Below are positions 13,535 to 20,551 of a stretch of DNA of 24,662 nucleotides, in pieces. The notes beneath the pieces are model-generated. The model did not search any database, was not told the DNA's origin, and was given only the letters and a program-made list of their open reading frames with translations. The position numbers were made by a program, and so were the translations under genes. This DNA is from a virus. The stretch covers positions 1-24,662 of the IMG/VR virus record IMGVR_UViG_3300009027_000033. The stretch is one strand, 5' to 3'. Numbering within the stretch: position 1 is the first letter of the stretch; each line of letters starts with the position of its first letter.

Positions 13535-13701
13535 TGATACGATTTATGTTAGGATTTATTTTGGTGTTAGGTGGTGTAGGTGGTATTGAACACAATACAG
13601 AAACCCTCTTACCACTTGACAGTTTATGTGTTATAATAGTAGGATTCCTACTAATGTTTTGGTTCATTATCGAACTGGAGGAGAATGATTATGACTATTG
13701 A
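13534..13701 (+). CDS. Small two-helix membrane protein, 55 aa
   Basis: The start at 13534 overlaps the previous stop (TAATG). Two hydrophobic segments are visible: residues 4-17 (FMLGFILVLGGVGG) and 31-46 (LCVIIVGFLLMFWFII), joined by a short polar loop (EHNTETLLPLDS), with an acidic tail. Two close membrane helices in a 55-residue chain resemble small holins or antiholins, but that alone is weak evidence. No family is recognised. It ends inside the next gene. Confidence 0.55.
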   Translation: MIRFMLGFILVLGGVGGIEHNTETLLPLDSLCVIIVGFLLMFWFIIELEENDYDY

Positions 13702-13897
13702 AAAACGACACCACATTCTTGCTGAGACTAGTGGTGGTAAGTACACTGCAGAAGATGTGTACAATCTAGAGAAGTACGGTGCAACACATCCACGTGACCT
13801 TGCACCTAACGATGACATTGACACTGATAATGGTCAATGTGTTTGTGGTGAATACAACTGTCCTGATGGATATGTTCATACAACAAGTGGGTATTAA
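13691..13897 (+). CDS. Small hypothetical protein, 68 aa
   Basis: GGAGGAG (13677-13683) lies seven bases before ATG 13691, which I prefer to ATG 13685. The product begins KRHHILAETSGGKYTAEDVYNLEKYG and has three cysteines in QCVCGEYNCPDG (the last third). The cysteines may form a small metal site together with nearby histidines, but the spacing matches no ribbon I know. Function unknown. Confidence 0.55.
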   Translation: MTIEKRHHILAETSGGKYTAEDVYNLEKYGATHPRDLAPNDDIDTDNGQCVCGEYNCPDGYVHTTSGY

Positions 13898-13898
13898 T

Positions 13899-14012
13899 AT
13901 GGAGATTGGATTTTTAGGTGGAACCCTACTATGTATTATTATGGCAAGTATGGTTTTTGTAGGTTTGCATATCAACAAACCTTTTCCGTGGGAGAAAGAA
14001 GATGATTCATAA
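13899..14012 (+). CDS. Tiny membrane protein, 37 aa
   Basis: ATG 13899 is one base after the previous stop, giving a 37-residue protein with one hydrophobic helix at residues 4-23 (GFLGGTLLCIIMASMVFVGL) and a charged end (PWEKEDDS). It overlaps the cell-wall hydrolase start by 11 bases. A tiny membrane protein coupled to a hydrolase suggests a lysis role, such as a pinholin or an anchor. The binding site is weak, so the gene itself is less certain. Confidence 0.45.
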   Translation: MEIGFLGGTLLCIIMASMVFVGLHINKPFPWEKEDDS

Positions 14013-14571
14013 ACACAAATATGGAATAGACGGAGCTGCAAAGGAAAGAGAAACACTTCGTGTTTTACTTGCAGGTGCAGGTGGTACAACAATAGGATTT
14101 ATTGTTGGTATGTTAGTTATGTTTGCAACAATGCAACAAGCACATGCATCTGATGAAAACGGTGATGTCTTTTGTCTTGCACAAAACATTTACTTTGAGA
14201 GTGGTAACCAACCTATGGTTGGTAAAATAGCAGTGTCACACGTAGTGTTAAATCGAGTTAAATCTGACTTGTATCCTGACACTATCTGTGACGTTGTTTA
14301 TGATTCAAAGACTCGTATCAACTGGAAGGGTAACGAAGTGCCAATAAGAAATCAGTGTCAGTTTAGTTGGTATTGTGATGGCAAGTCTGATGACCCTGTA
14401 GACAGTAAGACTTGGATTGCATCTATGCAACTTGCACGTAGGATTGTAAACGGTGAGTGGACTGATATCACTGAGGGTGCAACCCACTATCATGCAGATT
14501 TTGTCTATCCCTTTTGGGCAGACAGTCTCAACAGAACAACAACCATTGATAATCATTTATTTTATAAGTAG
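14002..14571 (+). CDS. SleB-like cell-wall hydrolase with signal/anchor sequence
   Basis: The 189-residue protein has a basic N-terminus, a hydrophobic helix at 21-43 and QQAHAS at 45-50, which looks like a signal peptidase site. The rest matches the SleB/Hydrolase_2 family of peptidoglycan hydrolases (lytic transglycosylases): LAQNIYFESGNQP with E66 as the likely catalytic acid, VVLNRVKSDLYPDTICDVVY, CQFSWYCDG and GATHYHADFVYPFW. As a secreted or membrane-anchored hydrolase it could serve as endolysin or help DNA entry. The tiny membrane gene just upstream supports lysis. Whether the helix is cleaved or acts as a releasable anchor cannot be told. Confidence 0.8.
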   Translation: MIHKHKYGIDGAAKERETLRVLLAGAGGTTIGFIVGMLVMFATMQQAHASDENGDVFCLAQNIYFESGNQPMVGKIAVSHVVLNRVKSDLYPDTICDVVYDSKTRINWKGNEVPIRNQCQFSWYCDGKSDDPVDSKTWIASMQLARRIVNGEWTDITEGATHYHADFVYPFWADSLNRTTTIDNHLFYK

Positions 14572-14579
14572 AGGAAATT

Positions 14580-14864
14580 ATGTATGATACAGTAGAAAGG
14601 TTTAGAGAGTATCTTAAGAATACTAATTATGTTAACAATGGAGTGCAACATAAGTATGCATTTCCAAATGGTTATGGTGCAAGTGTAGTTAAACATGATT
14701 TCTCATACGGTGGTAAAAATGGTTTATGGGAACTAGCAGTTTTAGATTTTACCATAGACGAAGACGGTGACTTATGTTATACTAGTGGTATCACTGATGA
14801 TGTGATAGGACATCTTTCATGGAAAAACGTTGAAGAGTTCTTATCGGAGATTAAACAATTATGA
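14580..14864 (+). CDS. Conserved phage hypothetical protein, 94 aa
   Basis: GAGGAAATT precedes ATG 14580. The product contains YAFPNGYGASVVKHDFSYGG, GLWELAVLDF and a C-terminal SWKNVEEFLSEIKQL helix. The FPNGYGASV...GGxxGLWELAVL pattern recurs in phage proteins of unknown function (from memory). It looks like a small beta-sheet domain plus one helix. It overlaps the next gene by ATGA. Confidence 0.65.
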   Translation: MYDTVERFREYLKNTNYVNNGVQHKYAFPNGYGASVVKHDFSYGGKNGLWELAVLDFTIDEDGDLCYTSGITDDVIGHLSWKNVEEFLSEIKQL

Positions 14865-15400
14865 ATTTATTTTACTTACACAGGAAACCAAAGAAGTGTG
14901 CAGAGTTGCACTGCGATAAACACGTAGTCAAAATGATTATTGAGTATGCTCAATTGATGTCTACTGCTCATCGTATGTTAGACGGTAATGAGTGGATGGA
15001 CAAGACTGCAAACGGTAGAAACATTCGTAGGTGGGAACACCCTAGTGCATACATGGATGCATTGTTATACAAAGCATCACACATCAATCACCCTACTGCA
15101 ATATGGACACGTCAGAAGACTGGTAACTATGAATACCTTTACAAACTGTTCTGTGCATTGTGTGACGAATACACATATCGATATGGTAAAGTCCACAAGA
15201 CTGACTCTCTACTCAGAGACGTATTAGAACGTCTTCCTAAGAACATGGACAAGGGTTTATTCTCTGCACCTCCATGTGCAATGCCTGACGATGTTAAGAA
15301 TGTTAACGTCATTGAAGCATATCAAAATTACTACAATAAATACAAAAAAGACTTTGCGAAGTGGACTAATCGAAACGTCCCTTCATTTATGGGAACGTGA
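14861..15400 (+). CDS. Conserved phage protein, DKHVVKM family
   Basis: The 179-residue protein begins MNLFYLHRKPKKCAELHCDK followed by HVVKMIIEYAQLMSTAHRML. It continues with INHPTAIWTRQKTGNYEYLY, EYTYRYGKVHKT, PPCAMPDD and an AYQNYYNKYKKDFAKW end. This ordered set is widespread in T4-like phages and is sometimes named pyrimidine dimer DNA glycosylase-like, sometimes hypothetical. Conserved histidines and the DKHVVKM helix suggest an enzyme or a metal site. I do not claim a repair activity. It overlaps its upstream neighbour by ATGA. Confidence 0.65.
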   Translation: MNLFYLHRKPKKCAELHCDKHVVKMIIEYAQLMSTAHRMLDGNEWMDKTANGRNIRRWEHPSAYMDALLYKASHINHPTAIWTRQKTGNYEYLYKLFCALCDEYTYRYGKVHKTDSLLRDVLERLPKNMDKGLFSAPPCAMPDDVKNVNVIEAYQNYYNKYKKDFAKWTNRNVPSFMGT

Positions 15401-15401
15401 T

Positions 15402-15710
15402 ATGCCAACATATGTATTTCTGAATACAGAAACAAATGAACTTGAAGAACACTTCATGTCTTACACTAAGTTAGATGAGTTCAAAGAATCCAACCCACAT
15501 CTTGAATCACGAGTCACTGCACCTAGTATTGTCAGTGGTGTATCAGTAAAAGATAAACGTGATGGTGGATTCAAAGAGGTAATGTCAAAGATAGGTGATG
15601 CACATCCAGGCTCTAATGTTTACAATGAGTATGGAACCAAAGATATCAAACGAGAAAAAACTGTAGGTATTATCAAAAAACACCGTGACATCCAGTCAAA
15701 AAAGAAGTAA
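15402..15710 (+). CDS. FmdB-like small protein lacking zinc ligands
   Basis: I start this at ATG 15402, one base after the previous stop. MPTYVFLNTETNELEEHFMS resembles the start of the FmdB zinc-ribbon family (MPxYEYxC..C), but the cysteines are replaced and the chain has none. Then come YTKLDEFKESNPHLESR, SGVSVKDKRDGGFKEVMSKI and a basic end (IIKKHRDIQSKKK). Cyanophages carry similar proteins, as I remember them, often annotated as FmdB-type regulators. Without metal ligands, function is probably different from bacterial FmdB. It precedes the exonuclease gene by eight bases. Confidence 0.65.
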   Translation: MPTYVFLNTETNELEEHFMSYTKLDEFKESNPHLESRVTAPSIVSGVSVKDKRDGGFKEVMSKIGDAHPGSNVYNEYGTKDIKREKTVGIIKKHRDIQSKKK

Positions 15711-15718
15711 AATAGATT

Positions 15719-16393
15719 ATGGAAATTAAAACGAGTACACTGGAGATTACTGATTTAGAACATCTTGACCTTCACACAGAAACAATAGACGGCAAAAGAT
15801 TCTATGTAGATTCAGTAGGAAACAAATATCCTAGTGTCACTACTGTTACCAGTCTCTTAACTAGAGACCAAATTAAACTATGGAGAGAACGTGTAGGTGA
15901 AGAAGAAGCAAACCGTGTGTCAACTAAAGCTGCATCACGTGGTACTCGTATTCACCAACACATTGAAGACTATCTTCGAAAAGATAAACCATACATTGAA
16001 TTTAAAAACATTTTAGAAGAGGCAATGTTTAAAGGTGTGAAACCAGTGTTAGATGAGATAACACCCCTTGCACTAGAAGCACCCCTTTATTCAAGACACT
16101 TAAAGATGGCTGGTCGTGTTGACTGTGTGGGTCTATATGATGATTCATTATGCATCATTGACTTCAAGACATCAAACAAATTTAAACAAGAGAAGTATGC
16201 AAAACCTTGGTATGTCCAAATGACTGCATATGCATTAATGGTCGAAGAACTCACAGGAGTTCCAGTCGATGAGTGTATGGCATTAGTCTGTTTACCTGAT
16301 GGTAATTTTCAAATGTTCTTTTGTAATCCAGTGGATTATGTGGACGAGTTGGTCGGATTACGTAATCAATATCAAAATCTTTACGGAGTATAA
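15719..16393 (+). CDS. PD-(D/E)XK exonuclease, RecB/MGME1-like
   Basis: The 224-residue protein has the motif order of the single-strand exonuclease family that includes mitochondrial MGME1 and phage RecB-like nucleases: YPSVTTVTSLL at 37-47, RGTRIHQHIEDYL at 74-86 (H79), E120 in LEAPLYS, GRVDCVG with D135, the core IIDFKTS with D148 and K150, and WYVQMTAYALMVEE (Q167, Y171). These enzymes trim DNA ends in recombination or degrade host DNA. Close neighbours do not fix the role. The stop is two bases before the next start, and GGAGT near its end serves that gene. Confidence 0.8.
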   Translation: MEIKTSTLEITDLEHLDLHTETIDGKRFYVDSVGNKYPSVTTVTSLLTRDQIKLWRERVGEEEANRVSTKAASRGTRIHQHIEDYLRKDKPYIEFKNILEEAMFKGVKPVLDEITPLALEAPLYSRHLKMAGRVDCVGLYDDSLCIIDFKTSNKFKQEKYAKPWYVQMTAYALMVEELTGVPVDECMALVCLPDGNFQMFFCNPVDYVDELVGLRNQYQNLYGV

Positions 16394-16395
16394 TT

Positions 16396-17016
16396 ATGGC
16401 AAATCATGTAACCTTTAGTTTTGACATTGAAAATGTCAACGAAGAAGGACAAAAATTCCTCGGAAATGTATTTGAGGGAAAGGATGACCTACATCAAACT
16501 GAGTTTGAAGGTCAGAATCTAAGTGAATGTGGGCCCAAGTGGGCAACAATCGATGACACGGATAGTTACGATACTACCTTTACAGTGTATGGTGAAAGTG
16601 CATGGAGTCCACCTACGGACTACTTGGAAGCATTGCATGGTGCATTATTGAAAGTGTCACCTGATGCAACTGCAACAATCCACTATACAGATGAAGCACC
16701 TAACTTTGCAGGTGTCTACTTTTTTGAACCAGTAGATGATGGCAATGGTGGAAAGGATACTTGCATCGATGGTGTTGAATTAGATAACGAAGAAATCTTT
16801 GAACGATGGTCAGAAGAGTATAGTGAAGACTTCAACAATGCATTAGAAATAGTTGCAGAACAAGAAGGAATTGCTAAATCAGAACTTCTCGAACAACAAG
16901 AAGACTTCTATGACCTAATTGATTATGATGCAATACAAGAACCATACTATGATAATGTATGGGACGTTATTTCTAACTATCAATCAGAACAACTTAATAT
17001 TCTAAAAGGGGGATAA
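16396..17016 (+). CDS. Acidic phage protein with ferredoxin-like (YubB/DUF1281-like) domain
   Basis: The 206-residue protein is very acidic. The N-terminal 110 residues look like the YubB/DUF1281 ferredoxin-like domain found in many phages and plasmids: NHVTFSFDIENV, a central ESAWSPPTDYLEALHGALL, then ATIHYTDEAPNFAGVYFFE. The second half is helical and acidic without known domain. Family function is unknown. Acidity could mean DNA mimicry, but no other evidence supports that. The next start follows after one base. Confidence 0.6.
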   Translation: MANHVTFSFDIENVNEEGQKFLGNVFEGKDDLHQTEFEGQNLSECGPKWATIDDTDSYDTTFTVYGESAWSPPTDYLEALHGALLKVSPDATATIHYTDEAPNFAGVYFFEPVDDGNGGKDTCIDGVELDNEEIFERWSEEYSEDFNNALEIVAEQEGIAKSELLEQQEDFYDLIDYDAIQEPYYDNVWDVISNYQSEQLNILKGG

Positions 17017-17017
17017 A

Positions 17018-17356
17018 ATGGCAGATTTTTATGATGAAAATAAATTCAATCTAAAACAAGATTGGAATTGGGGTAAGATATTTCACAAAGCAGATGATTG
17101 GATTCATCAAGAAGCATACGATAATGCATATAATAATATGTTAGAGTATCTTGAAATAGGAAGTGCAGACGAACTTACCGAAGTTCACTTAGATGAATGT
17201 CAAGCACTGCTTGACTACTTAGAGACCCCTTATGCTGAAGGTGGTGAAGGTATGGATATGAATGGACATAGTCCAACATATTATGCCTACTATAGAGTTA
17301 TGATGGACTGGATTGAGAACTTCGATTTAGAACATGAAGGCGCCCCATTATCATGA
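17018..17356 (+). CDS. Hypothetical protein, 112 aa
   Basis: A GGGGG run precedes ATG 17018. The product is rich in aromatic and acidic residues: LKQDWNWGKIFHKADDWIHQ, AYDNAYNNMLEYLEIG and YYAYYRVMMDWIENFD are helical-looking segments. No family is recognised. It overlaps the gp33 gene by ATGA. Confidence 0.6.
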   Translation: MADFYDENKFNLKQDWNWGKIFHKADDWIHQEAYDNAYNNMLEYLEIGSADELTEVHLDECQALLDYLETPYAEGGEGMDMNGHSPTYYAYYRVMMDWIENFDLEHEGAPLS

Positions 17357-17589
17357 TTAGTAAGAAAGACTTCACAGAACAAGTGGAAAAACTTATTAGA
17401 AATGGTAAGGCAGGTGTAATGGATGCGATATGTCGTGTATGCGAACTGAACAACATTGAACCTGAAAGTACTAAGAGGTTACTAAGTGACCCTCTTAGAG
17501 AAAAGTTAGAGGCTGAAGCACAGTCTCTAAAGTTAATTAATCGAGGTAAAGGTTCACAAGGGACAATTACTTCATTCTTTAGTAATTAG
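17353..17589 (+). CDS. 33: Late transcription coactivator gp33-like
   Basis: The 78-residue protein has the size and look of gp33 of marine T4-like phages: a helical ISKKDFTEQVEKLIRNGKAG start, then VMDAICRVCELNNIEPESTKRL, an SDPLREKLEAEAQSLKLI helix, and a short hydrophobic tail (TITSFF). T4 gp33 binds the RNA polymerase flap and connects it with the sliding clamp, which turns replication into late transcription; the C-terminal hydrophobic end is the clamp-contact region in T4. Position supports the call: T4 has the order rnh-dsbA-33-59-32, and gp59 and gp32 follow here. Sequence similarity is judged by eye. Confidence 0.65.
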   Translation: MISKKDFTEQVEKLIRNGKAGVMDAICRVCELNNIEPESTKRLLSDPLREKLEAEAQSLKLINRGKGSQGTITSFFSN

Positions 17590-17598
17590 GAGTATACT

Positions 17599-17883
17599 AT
17601 GAATAAAGGTGATACAGTAAGTGTCGTTGCTACAAGTGGTGAGTACGTTGGTGTACTTGAAACATTTGAACCGTTGACACTCAATAAACCACGTATGATT
17701 GTTGCCAACCCTGAGGGTGGTATGGGATTTGCACGTGGTGTTGCAGTAACAGGTGAAGAGAACCCTGACAATATGGTGTTTGGTTCTTATGTGTTCATTG
17801 CAAAATCAAACGATAAAGTTACAGAAGCACATGCAACTGCAACTAGTTCAATCGTTAAACCTGACTCTAAGATTGTCACTTAA
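17599..17883 (+). CDS. Conserved T4-like phage protein, LSm-like, 94 aa
   Basis: AGGAG precedes ATG 17599. The sequence starts NKGDTVSVVATSGEYVGVLE, followed by LNKPRMIVANPEGGMGFARG and VAVTGEENPDNMVFGSYVFI. The early strands and the PRM(I/L)V strand resemble an Sm/LSm-like barrel. Proteins with the EGGMGFARGIAVTGxENP motif are common in marine T4-like phages, function unknown. It lies between gp33 and gp59, so a link to replication or transcription is plausible. Confidence 0.65.
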   Translation: MNKGDTVSVVATSGEYVGVLETFEPLTLNKPRMIVANPEGGMGFARGVAVTGEENPDNMVFGSYVFIAKSNDKVTEAHATATSSIVKPDSKIVT

Positions 17884-18477
17884 ATGACAAGTAGAGAAGG
17901 ATATGATGCATATACATTGTACCTTGGGATTAAGTTACACTTCAATTCCAAGGACTACAATTTTATCAAATACAATGGTAAAGTGAAAGCAGACATTCAT
18001 TCTTTTCTAAAGAGAAAGGACAAATACCATTTCGGTAAACTCTATAAAACATACAAACAAGATTTACAGGATTTCTATATTGCAAATCTATCGTTTAAAG
18101 ACCAGTGGGCAGGTGACCTGTTAACGGAAGAAGCAGATAGAGTGTATAGAGATTGGAAGAAGAGAAACCAAAAACTATCTTACATGTTTGACACAGAAGT
18201 GTCAGACCAACTTAGAAAGTTTAAGATAGACACTCTTCTCAAAGTTATGAATGGTCAACATCCTCGTTTACTAAAAGCTTATATGAGTAAACAGGTGTCA
18301 CTAGAAACCATCTGTATTATGGATGAGATTATTGGATTTACAAAAGACTGGGATAAACTAATCTCAGAAAAGGTAGTGTATCCTGATATCTCAGTGAAGA
18401 TAAACAAATACAAATCATTCGTGTCTTTTGACCACGATAAGTATAAGAAGAGACTTATAGAACTATGCTCACAATAG
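17884..18477 (+). CDS. 59: Helicase loader gp59
   Basis: The 197-residue protein aligns by eye with T4 gp59 (217 residues), which loads the gp41 replicative helicase onto gp32-coated single-stranded DNA at forks. Matching features are YDAYTLYLGIKLHFN near the start, NFIKYNGKVK, FLKRKDKYHFGKLYKTYK, the FYIANLSFKDQWAGDL block, and the C-terminal SVKINKYKSFVSFD region. The chain is mostly helical and basic, as in T4. The ATG follows the previous stop directly, without a good binding site, so translation is probably coupled. It lies upstream of gp32 as in T4. Confidence 0.85.
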   Translation: MTSREGYDAYTLYLGIKLHFNSKDYNFIKYNGKVKADIHSFLKRKDKYHFGKLYKTYKQDLQDFYIANLSFKDQWAGDLLTEEADRVYRDWKKRNQKLSYMFDTEVSDQLRKFKIDTLLKVMNGQHPRLLKAYMSKQVSLETICIMDEIIGFTKDWDKLISEKVVYPDISVKINKYKSFVSFDHDKYKKRLIELCSQ

Positions 18478-19178
18478 TAGGTAACGGCCCAAGTCGTTTA
18501 CAATATGATTTAAATGACATTGGAGAATGGTGGGGGTGTAATCGAATCTACAAAGATGCAACACCTGACATTCTCTTTTGTATGGATATACCTCAACAGG
18601 TAGATATCATTACAAGTGGATATCACAAAGAACATAAGGTTGCTGTCGGTGGTTGGGAACCCTTGGAAATGGAATACTATTATGGTATGAAGATAGGGTT
18701 ACAATTTGGTGAACAAAAAATTGTCGACAATGTAAATCAAGAAGACGATTGGTTTGTGGTTATGGGTGACCGTCAATGTATGGATTTACTTAGCTATAGC
18801 AATTCCCAAAAGGATAACATAGTTATATATAATTTTTTAAATCTCAAGAACCTCTTTACTGGAATGTCTGCATTAGGATATGCCATGGAACAAGGAAGAG
18901 AAGAGATTACACTAATAGGTTTTGATGCATTACAACATGGTGATGTGTCGAATGTGTATGAAGGTGAAGATTTTTATTTACCTAAATATACTACTGAGGA
19001 CAGAGTGTTTGATGCACAACGTTCTCAATTCATTGCACTGTTAAAGCAGTATCCGAATAGTCGAGTTTATTTCAAAAACTCACTAGACGAACTGGAGTTG
19101 ACAGTGTATAATGAACTTAATTACTATGAAAGTAGTGATGAATGGATTCTTGGAGAAGGGTTTCTTCAAGAGTCTTAA
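18465..19178 (+). CDS. Sialyltransferase/DUF115-like protein
   Basis: The 237-residue protein starts TIVGNGPSRLQYDL (GNGPS at 6-10), then WWGCNRIYKDATPDILFCMD with CNR at 25-27, and later LFTGMSALGYAMEQGREEIT and LIGFDALQHG (GFD at 152-154). The GNGPS start, CNxxY, TSG/TGM-helix and GFD strand match the GT-A-like fold of GT42/GT29 sialyltransferases and the related DUF115/MptE proteins. Transferase activity on a sugar or lipid is possible; not all DUF115 proteins are transferases. It overlaps gp59 by 13 bases and sits before gp32, an insertion relative to T4 order. Confidence 0.65.
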   Translation: MLTIVGNGPSRLQYDLNDIGEWWGCNRIYKDATPDILFCMDIPQQVDIITSGYHKEHKVAVGGWEPLEMEYYYGMKIGLQFGEQKIVDNVNQEDDWFVVMGDRQCMDLLSYSNSQKDNIVIYNFLNLKNLFTGMSALGYAMEQGREEITLIGFDALQHGDVSNVYEGEDFYLPKYTTEDRVFDAQRSQFIALLKQYPNSRVYFKNSLDELELTVYNELNYYESSDEWILGEGFLQES

Positions 19179-19215
19179 TATAATAAGATACAATGCAATA
19201 CAATAGGAGAATACA

Positions 19216-20118
19216 ATGTCATCTTTAGATAAACTTAGACAGGCCATGGAGTCTGCAACTCCCCAATCTGGCGGAGAAAAAAAATCTTACGGCGATGATC
19301 GCTTTTGGAAACCTGAACTCGACAAGAGTGGTAATGGGTTTGCTGTGATTCGCTTCTTACCTACCCCTGAAGGGGAAGAAATGCCTTGGGCATCCTACTG
19401 GGATCATGGATTCCAAGGGCCTGGTGGTTGGTATATCGAGAAGTCTCTAACGACTATCGGTAAACAAGACCCTGTGTCAGAATACAACACTCAGTTGTGG
19501 AACACTGGGATTGAGGCAAACAAAGAACAGGCACGTAAACAGAAAAGACGTTTACACTATGTGTCTAATATTTTTGTTGTATCAGACCCTAAAAATCCTG
19601 ACAACGAAGGTAAAGTCTTCCTTTATCGTTATGGTAAAAAAATCTTCGAACAACTTAAGGAGGCAATCTCACCTGCATTTGAGGACGAGAAAGCAATCAA
19701 TCCTTTTGACTTGAGAGAAGAAGGTGCAAACTTCAAAATCAAAATTAGAAAAGTTGATGGTTATTGGAACTACGACAAATCTGAGTTTGAAACACCTGCA
19801 CCACTTTTTGATGATGAAACTAAGTTGAATACTATAAATAGTTCAACTTTCTCATTGTCAGAAATCGTTGCACCAAATGAGTTCAAGTCTTACGAAGAAC
19901 TCAAAGAGAAACTAGACAGAGTACTAGGTCTCTCAGGTGGTGTGAGTACATCAACTGCAGAATCAGTTGCAGAAGACCTAGATGAAGTGCCTTGGTCAAA
20001 TGTAAATACTGCATCTGTAGCAGATGAACCTGTAGTCCCATCAGTGGAAACATCTTCAGAAAGTGTCGAAGAGGATGATGATGCGATGGACTACTTCAAA
20101 AGACTTGCTACAGAGTAG
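19216..20118 (+). CDS. 32: Single-stranded-DNA-binding protein gp32
   Basis: The 300-residue protein matches T4 gp32 (301). The basic N-terminal cooperativity segment (SSLDKLRQAMES) is followed by the OB-fold core: DDRFWKPELDKSGNGFAVIR, YWDHGFQGPGGWYIEKSLTT and LHYVSNIFVVSDPKNPDNEG, then GKVFLYRYGKKIFEQL. The C-terminus is acidic (VETSSESVEEDDDAMDYF), used to recruit partners. T4 gp32 holds zinc through cysteines and a histidine; this one has no cysteine, as in marine relatives. AGGAG precedes ATG 19216. It coats DNA at forks and in recombination and works with gp59. A noncoding structured region follows. Confidence 0.92.
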   Translation: MSSLDKLRQAMESATPQSGGEKKSYGDDRFWKPELDKSGNGFAVIRFLPTPEGEEMPWASYWDHGFQGPGGWYIEKSLTTIGKQDPVSEYNTQLWNTGIEANKEQARKQKRRLHYVSNIFVVSDPKNPDNEGKVFLYRYGKKIFEQLKEAISPAFEDEKAINPFDLREEGANFKIKIRKVDGYWNYDKSEFETPAPLFDDETKLNTINSSTFSLSEIVAPNEFKSYEELKEKLDRVLGLSGGVSTSTAESVAEDLDEVPWSNVNTASVADEPVVPSVETSSESVEEDDDAMDYFKRLATE

Positions 20119-20135
20119 TAAGTCTTAGTATAGGG

Positions 20136-20272
20136 GATGGAAGATTACATTATGTGTGTCCGTGATAAGTCTTCCATTTCACTGAGACCGTGGATTATAA
20201 ATGGGGGTACTCAGTAAGGGCAAGATGATGTGTGTAAAAGCGGTGTCATCGGTATGTAGCGGGAATGCTGTA
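20136..20272 (+). ncRNA. Candidate structured RNA with four stem-loops, upstream of S21
   Basis: The 197 bases between gp32 and S21 hold no gene but can fold into four consecutive hairpins. Stem 1: 20137-20146 with 20168-20177, ten pairs including one G-U. Stem 2: ACTGAG (20181-20186) with CTCAGT (20210-20215), extended by ACC/GGT around one bulged A. Stem 3: GATGA (20224-20228) with TCATC (20246-20250), plus G-U pairs. Stem 4: 20255-20260 with 20267-20272, six pairs including two G-U. The stretch is more G-rich than its surroundings. TAAGTCTT occurs twice (20119-20126, 20166-20173) and both copies could compete for the AAGATT segment. It could be a small RNA or a 5' leader controlling S21. 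No known RNA family is recognised. Confidence 0.55.
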
Positions 20273-20315
20273 AGGCGTGGGGCGAACATACACTTTTTAA
20301 GAGAAATAAATTAAT

Positions 20316-20549
20316 ATGCCAAGTATAACACCAAGGAAAAATCCGAAGACTAATAATGTCGAACCTTTTGACAGAATGCTTCGTAGGTTTAAGAAATCAT
20401 GTGAACGTGCAGGTATTGTACAAGAAGTCCGTGAACGAGAATATTTTGAAAAACCTGCATCGATTCGTAATCAAAAGAATCAAGACATTAAGAGACGTAA
20501 GAAATTACAAGCAAAAAGAGATGCAATTAAAAATTATCGCAGGAAATAA
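20316..20549 (+). CDS. rpsU: Ribosomal protein bS21 homologue
   Basis: The 77-residue basic protein matches bacterial bS21 (71 in E. coli): [19 protein letters not shown] at 16-34, then [13 protein letters not shown] at 35-47 and a lysine/arginine-rich helical tail. bS21 sits on the small subunit near the anti-Shine-Dalgarno end of 16S rRNA and helps initiation. Phage copies are known in pelagiphages and other aquatic phages and are thought to replace the host protein and favour phage messages. Its own binding site is weak (AAGAGA about ten bases upstream), and a structured noncoding stretch precedes it, suggesting controlled translation. Confidence 0.88.
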   Translation: MPSITPRKNPKTNNVEPFDRMLRRFKKSCERAGIVQEVREREYFEKPASIRNQKNQDIKRRKKLQAKRDAIKNYRRK

Positions 20550-20551
20550 AC

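Noticed and set aside
13603-13626. TTGACA followed by TATAAT near 13607-13628 as a promoter
   Set aside because: The two boxes are only about ten bases apart and lie inside a coding region; spacing is far too short for a sigma70 promoter.
20119-20315. tRNA, tmRNA or CRISPR-type RNA in the gap before S21
   Set aside because: No acceptor stem, T arm or CCA end, no tag-like reading frame and no spaced repeats; only a row of stem-loops is visible.
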